From Actinacidiphila bryophytorum (GTDB lineage: Bacteria > Actinomycetota > Actinomycetes > Streptomycetales > Streptomycetaceae), in the NCBI RefSeq assembly GCF_016916835.1, contig NZ_JAFFIX010000009.1, positions 124,001 to 188,000 on the forward strand: DNA of 64,000 nt. Direction: 5' to 3'. How positions within the stretch are numbered: the first letter of the stretch is position 1; every line of letters begins with the position of its first letter. The notes beneath the pieces were generated by a model. It saw only the letters and a program-made list of their open reading frames with translations. It had not been told where the DNA came from and ran no database searches. A program made the position numbers and the translations under genes. This document shows, in pieces, positions 60,294 to 64,000 of this stretch.

Positions 60294-60938
60294 TCAGGCC
60301 AGTGCGCTGGCCGGCCAGAGCGCGTCGATGGACTGCTCGGCGGCCGACAGGCTCTTCTCCGCCAGCGGGATCAGCTCGGCCATGGCCGGGTTGACCTTGG
60401 CCAGGGTCAGTTCCGCGGTGATGAAGCGCGGGGTCAGGCCGGTCATCGCCACGCCGTGCGGCAGCCACTGCTCGGCGTGGTCCCAGCCCTCGCGGGGGGT
60501 GCCGGGCGCGTAGCCGCCGCCGCGGGCGGCGACGACGACGAAGTCGCGTCCGCCGAGCAGGCCTTCGTGCGTCTCCGGGTCGACGGACAGGCCGACCGCG
60601 ATCAGGTGGTCCACCCAGGTCTTCACGCTGCTGGGGGCGCCGAAGTTGTAGACGGGCAGTCCGAGCAGCACGGTGTCGGCGGCCTGCACCTCGGCGACGA
60701 CCTGCTCGCTCAGCGCCCAGGACGCGGCCTGCTCGGGCGTGCGGTCCGCGGCCGGCACCGCGCCGGAGTGGACGGTGCTGGGAACGATGTGCGGCAGCGG
60801 CTCTTTGCCCAGGTCGCGGTAGGTGACGGTGCCGTCGGGGTAGGCCGCGCACCAGGCCGCGGCGGCGCGGGCGGTGAGCCGGCGGCTGACGGAGTTCTCG
60901 CCCTGGACGCTGGAGTCGATGTGCAACAGGTGAGGCAT
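60294..60938 (-). CDS. azoR: FMN-dependent NADH-azoreductase-like flavoprotein
   Basis: 214 residues with the flavodoxin-like fold of AzoR: HLLHIDSSVQGENSVSRRLTARAAAAW at the start (FMN phosphate loop), LLGLPVYNFGAPSSVKTWVDHLI (P-x-Y-N-F-x-x-P signature) and VVVAARGGGYAPGTP. It reduces quinones or azo compounds with NADH. Divergent from the MarR gene, with an inverted repeat between, so probably repressed by it. Confidence 0.9.
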   Translation of the reverse strand: MPHLLHIDSSVQGENSVSRRLTARAAAAWCAAYPDGTVTYRDLGKEPLPHIVPSTVHSGAVPAADRTPEQAASWALSEQVVAEVQAADTVLLGLPVYNFGAPSSVKTWVDHLIAVGLSVDPETHEGLLGGRDFVVVAARGGGYAPGTPREGWDHAEQWLPHGVAMTGLTPRFITAELTLAKVNPAMAELIPLAEKSLSAAEQSIDALWPASALA

Positions 60939-60952
60939 CTCATTAACCCTTC

Positions 60953-60979
60953 ATCATTGGTTTGTGTAGCACCAACGAT
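60953..60979. promoter_or_regulatory. Inverted repeat between azoR and marR
   Basis: ATCATTGGT (60953-60961), 9 bases, ACCAACGAT (60971-60979): 8 of 9 positions pair. It is 15 bases before the azoR start and 44 before the MarR start. Likely operator of the MarR protein. Confidence 0.6.
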
Positions 60980-61022
60980 TTATACCATGCCTCGATTCCC
61001 GGCCTCCGGATAGACTTCACAG

Positions 61023-61505
61023 ATGGCCACCCTGCCCGTGCTGAACCAGCCGCCCAGGCGGTCGGGCGCGCTGCTCGACAACCTGGCCCGGCGGATGCGC
61101 CTGCACGCGGAGTCCGTGCTGGCGCCGCTGGGGCTGCGCCCGCGGCACCTGGTGGCCCTGACCGTGCTGCGCGACCGCGACGGGAGCACGCAGCAGGCGC
61201 TCGCGACGACGCTGATGATGGATCGCGCGACGGTGGTCGGACTGCTCAACGACCTGGAGGCCGACGCCCTGATCGAGCGGCAGCGCTCCCCCGAGGACCG
61301 CAGGCGGCACATCGTGCAGCTCACCGACCGGGGTGCGAAGCGCCTGGCGAAGGCGGAGTTCGCGCTCGCCGGGGTGGAGGACGAGGTGCTGGCCGCACTG
61401 GATGCGAGGCAGCGGGCCACCCTCTACGAACTGCTGCTGCTGGCCGCCTCCGGGACGGTGCCGGACTGCGACCCGGAGAGCCACCGGCCCGATCCCGCCT
61501 GCTGA
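61023..61505 (+). CDS. MarR family transcriptional regulator
   Basis: 160 residues. The winged helix is RHLVALTVLRDRDGSTQQALATTLMMDRATVVGLLNDLEADALIERQRSPEDRRRHIVQLTDRGAKRL, with the DRR wing typical of MarR. MarR proteins repress a neighbouring gene and let go on binding phenolic or oxidative signals; azoR is the obvious target. Start ATG at 61023. Confidence 0.92.
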   Translation: MATLPVLNQPPRRSGALLDNLARRMRLHAESVLAPLGLRPRHLVALTVLRDRDGSTQQALATTLMMDRATVVGLLNDLEADALIERQRSPEDRRRHIVQLTDRGAKRLAKAEFALAGVEDEVLAALDARQRATLYELLLLAASGTVPDCDPESHRPDPAC

Positions 61506-61545
61506 CGGCGGGTGCGGCGGCGATCGGGTGCGACACAATCGGGGC

Positions 61546-64000
61546 GTGAAGTTCGGCATCCTCGGCGCGACGCAGGCCCTGGGCACGGACGGCGCCGAGG
61601 TGGCGCTGGGCGGGCCGCGGCGGCGTGCGCTGCTCGCGCTGCTGCTGCTGGACGCCGGGCGGCCGGTCAGCACCGAGCGGCTGGTCGACGGGCTGTACGG
61701 CGAGTATCCGCCCGCCGGGGTCGGCAATGCCGTGCAGTCCCAGGTCTCCCGCCTGCGCCAGGTGCTGCCGGTGCCCGTCGAGGGGCTGCCGGCCGGCTAC
61801 CGGCTCGCCGTGGACCCCGACCAGGTGGACGCGCACCGCTTCCGACGGCTCGGCGCCGAGGGTCACGAGGCGCTGGCGGGCGGTGAACCGGCCCTGGCCG
61901 CACGGCTGTTGCGCGAGGCGCTGGCCCTGTGGCGCGGCCCGGCCCTGGCCGACGTCGGCGACGCGCCCTTCGCCGCCGCGCAGATCGTCCGGCTGGAGGA
62001 GCTGCGGACCGGTGCCGTCGAGGACCGCATCGAGGCGGATCTCGCCCTGGGCCTGCACCGCTCCCTCGTCGCGGAAGTCGGCGAGCTGGTGACGGCCCAC
62101 CCGCTGCGGGAGCGGCTGCGCGGCCAGTTGATGCGGGCGCTGTACGGCAGCGGACGGCAGAGCGAGGCCCTGGCGGCGTACGAAGACGCCCGGCGCGAGC
62201 TGGCCGACTCCCTCGGCGCCGACCCGGGACCCGAGCTGGCCGCCGTCCACCTGGCCGTCCTGCGGGGCGAACCGTTGGCGGCCCCATGGGATGTTTCACG
62301 TGAAACCGGACCTGGCGGGGATGTTCCACGTGAAACATCGTCAGATACGAGGCTTGGGACCAGGTCGGGTGCGAGGCCGGGAACGGGGCCACACACGCGG
62401 TCGCACCCGGCTCAGCACAGCGCGCCGGGCAACGCGCCGGGCACGGCGACCCCCGACCCGCTCGCACCCGCCGCCCGCCACCAACTGCCCGCGCAGCTGA
62501 CCAGCTTCATCGGCCGGGCCGACGAACTCGCGCTGCTCGCCGACCGATTGGCCCGGCAGCGGCTGGTGACCCTGATCGGACCCGGCGGCGCGGGCAAGAC
62601 CCGCCTCGCCGTCGAGGCGGCGGGCCGCCATCCGCAGGACGCCTGCTTCGTGGCGCTGGCCGGGGTCACGGAAGGGGCCGGGATACCGCAGGCGGTGCTC
62701 GGCGCGCTCGGCCTGCGCGACGGCGGGCTGCTGCCCGCGGCCGGCTCCGCCGCGGCCCCTGACCCCGTCGCCCGGATCGCGGCGGCGCTCGCCGACCGGC
62801 CGCTGCTGCTGGTGCTCGACAACTGCGAGCACCTGGTAGCCGACGCGGCCGTACTGGCCGAACGGCTGCTCACCGGGTGCCCGCGGCTGCGCATCCTGGC
62901 CACCAGCCGGGAGGCGCTCGGCATCACCGGCGAGGCGCTGTGCCCGGTGGCCACGCTCGGCCTGCCGAAGCCGGGCACAGAGCCCGCGCAGGTGCTCGCC
63001 TCCCCCGCCGTGCGGCTGTTCGCCGAGCGCGCCGCCGCCGTCAGCCCCGGCTTCGACCCGGCGGCCGACCGCGCCACCGCCGAGACCGTGCTGCGGCTGT
63101 GCTCCGTGCTCGACGGGCTGCCGCTGGCCATCGAACTGGCCGCGGCCCGGCTGCGGTCGCTGTCCGTGCACGACATCGCCGCCCGGCTCGGCGCGCTGCC
63201 GCGCGACGACACCGCCTACAGCCTCGGTGTGCGGCCCGACGCGCTCTTCCGGCTGCTGTCCCGCGGCAGCAGGACCGCCCAGCCGCGGCAGCGCACGCTG
63301 CGCGGGGTCGTCGACTGGAGCTGGGAGCTGCTGCCCGACGACGAGCGGGCGGTGCTGCGCAGGGCCGCGGTCTTCGCGGGCGGCTGGACACAGGCGGCGG
63401 CCGAGGCGGTGTGCGCGGACGGCGAGGCCATCGACGCGGACGACGTGCAGGACCTGATGTCCGCACTGGTCGAGAAGTCCCTGGTGGTCGCCGAGCACAC
63501 CGAGGGCGCGGGCCTGGTCCGCTACCGGATGCTGGAGTCCATCAGGGCCTACGGTGCCGAGCGCCTCGCCGAGGCAGGTGAGACCGAGCGCATGCACCAG
63601 GCCCACGCCGGCTACTTCCTGGACGTCGCGCTCACCGCCGACCCGCACCTGCGCAGCGCCGAGCAGCTGGAGTGGCTGCGGCTGCTGTCGGACGAGCGCG
63701 ACAACCTGCAGGCGGCGCTGCACCGTTCGCTCGACGCGGGCGACATCCACGGCGCCATGCGGCTGATCGCCGCACTGTCCTCCTACTGGCTGCTGCGCGG
63801 GGTGCGCTACGAGGGCGTCGGCCCCGCCCGCCAGGTGCTCGCGGCCCTCGGGCCTGCCGCGCCCCCCGGCCTTGAGGAGGAGTACGCGCTGTGCGTGCTC
63901 GCCGTGGTCAGCGCGCTGTCCGACCCGGCCGGCTACACCGCGCACGTGGCGGCGGCCACCGAGATCGTCGAGGGCATGGACCGCATCGCCCGGCGCTTCC
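61546..64000 (+). CDS. AfsR/SARP-type regulator with BTAD and NB-ARC/ATPase domains (5' part; 3' end beyond window)
   Basis: At least 818 residues from a GTG at 61546. An OmpR-type DNA-binding domain (GPRRRALLALLLLDAGRPVSTERLVDGLYG...) and a BTAD domain (to about residue 245, ending YEDARRELADSLGADPGPEL) are followed by a linker that is encoded across two parS sites (DVSRETGPGGDVPRETS). The ATPase starts about residue 320 with the P-loop LIGPGGAGKTRLA near 343-355 and a Walker B LLLVLDNCEHL; helical repeats follow to the window edge. Such proteins activate secondary metabolism or development. No strong ribosome binding site; a CACAAT lies about 10 bases upstream, so it could be leaderless. 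Confidence 0.92.
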   Translation, partial: MKFGILGATQALGTDGAEVALGGPRRRALLALLLLDAGRPVSTERLVDGLYGEYPPAGVGNAVQSQVSRLRQVLPVPVEGLPAGYRLAVDPDQVDAHRFRRLGAEGHEALAGGEPALAARLLREALALWRGPALADVGDAPFAAAQIVRLEELRTGAVEDRIEADLALGLHRSLVAEVGELVTAHPLRERLRGQLMRALYGSGRQSEALAAYEDARRELADSLGADPGPELAAVHLAVLRGEPLAAPWDVSRETGPGGDVPRETSSDTRLGTRSGARPGTGPHTRSHPAQHSAPGNAPGTATPDPLAPAARHQLPAQLTSFIGRADELALLADRLARQRLVTLIGPGGAGKTRLAVEAAGRHPQDACFVALAGVTEGAGIPQAVLGALGLRDGGLLPAAGSAAAPDPVARIAAALADRPLLLVLDNCEHLVADAAVLAERLLTGCPRLRILATSREALGITGEALCPVATLGLPKPGTEPAQVLASPAVRLFAERAAAVSPGFDPAADRATAETVLRLCSVLDGLPLAIELAAARLRSLSVHDIAARLGALPRDDTAYSLGVRPDALFRLLSRGSRTAQPRQRTLRGVVDWSWELLPDDERAVLRRAAVFAGGWTQAAAEAVCADGEAIDADDVQDLMSALVEKSLVVAEHTEGAGLVRYRMLESIRAYGAERLAEAGETERMHQAHAGYFLDVALTADPHLRSAEQLEWLRLLSDERDNLQAALHRSLDAGDIHGAMRLIAALSSYWLLRGVRYEGVGPARQVLAALGPAAPPGLEEEYALCVLAVVSALSDPAGYTAHVAAATEIVEGMDRIARRF
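62292..62307. other. parS site 10
   Basis: TGTTTCACGTGAAACC, one base off consensus, within the linker of the AfsR-type gene; read as DVSRET. Confidence 0.88.
62322..62337. other. parS site 11
   Basis: TGTTCCACGTGAAACA, 30 bases after site 10; read as DVPRET. Sites 10 and 11 are the only ones right of oriC in the window. Confidence 0.9.

Overview
The window is very GC-rich and carries the gene order of an actinobacterial replication-origin region. Family-level markers place it in Streptomycetaceae: Streptomyces-type DnaA boxes (TTGTCCACA class), a long spaced DnaA domain II, an oriC between dnaA and dnaN with about 20 DnaA boxes, 11 parS sites (TGTTTCACGTGAAACA class), a FemX/alanine-racemase-like pair, trxBA behind a sigma-R promoter, and gnd placed between dnaN and recF. 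Genus and species cannot be fixed from this sequence alone.

Left part (1-16 kb): an exported GH2 glycosidase (cut by the window edge) with LacI-type operators upstream; dnaB, with a DnaA-box cluster in front of it; a MATE transporter; the rpsF-ssb-rpsR-rplI operon; a small membrane protein; femX and an alanine-racemase-like gene; a GT87-type membrane glycosyltransferase; and a class A PBP.

Middle left (16-31 kb): padR-ino1 with a strong PadR-type palindrome, an MFS transporter, cca, then the envelope and stress line DUF6049-murJ-pseudokinase-sigM-like sigma/anti-sigma-trxB-trxA. A GNAT gene lies on the opposite strand.

Core (31-50 kb): parB-parA-rsmG-khpB(jag)-yidC-yidD-rnpA-rpmH run leftward. 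dnaA-oriC-dnaN-gnd-recF-dciA-gyrB-gyrA-DUF3566-tRNA-Ile run rightward. This is the conserved chromosome replication, segregation and ribosome/membrane-insertion block. oriC ends on its dnaN side with a Bacillus-like basal unwinding unit: two DnaA boxes, a GC spacer, then TAC-type triplets.

Right part (50-64 kb): a small DLW-39 gene, then a four-gene module between tRNA-Ile and tRNA-Ala. Two paralogous exported membrane-anchored proteins (one with a VWA domain) face an XRE regulator-Ser/Thr kinase operon, and both operons share a TTYGC-N4-GCRAA palindrome. After tRNA-Ala the region looks accessory: aldo/keto reductase/TetR with twin operators, a HAD hydrolase, gene remnants, a TetR gene, an ArsR gene broken by a 173-bp MITE-like insertion, azoreductase/MarR, and an AfsR/SARP-type regulator running off the window with two parS sites inside it.

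The replication genes (dnaB, ssb, dnaA, dnaN, recF, gyrBA, dciA) and segregation genes (parA, parB, parS) are the functional centre. parS sites are spread over 6.6-34.0 kb and reappear at 62.3 kb; none lies between 34.0 and 62.3 kb, which includes oriC itself.
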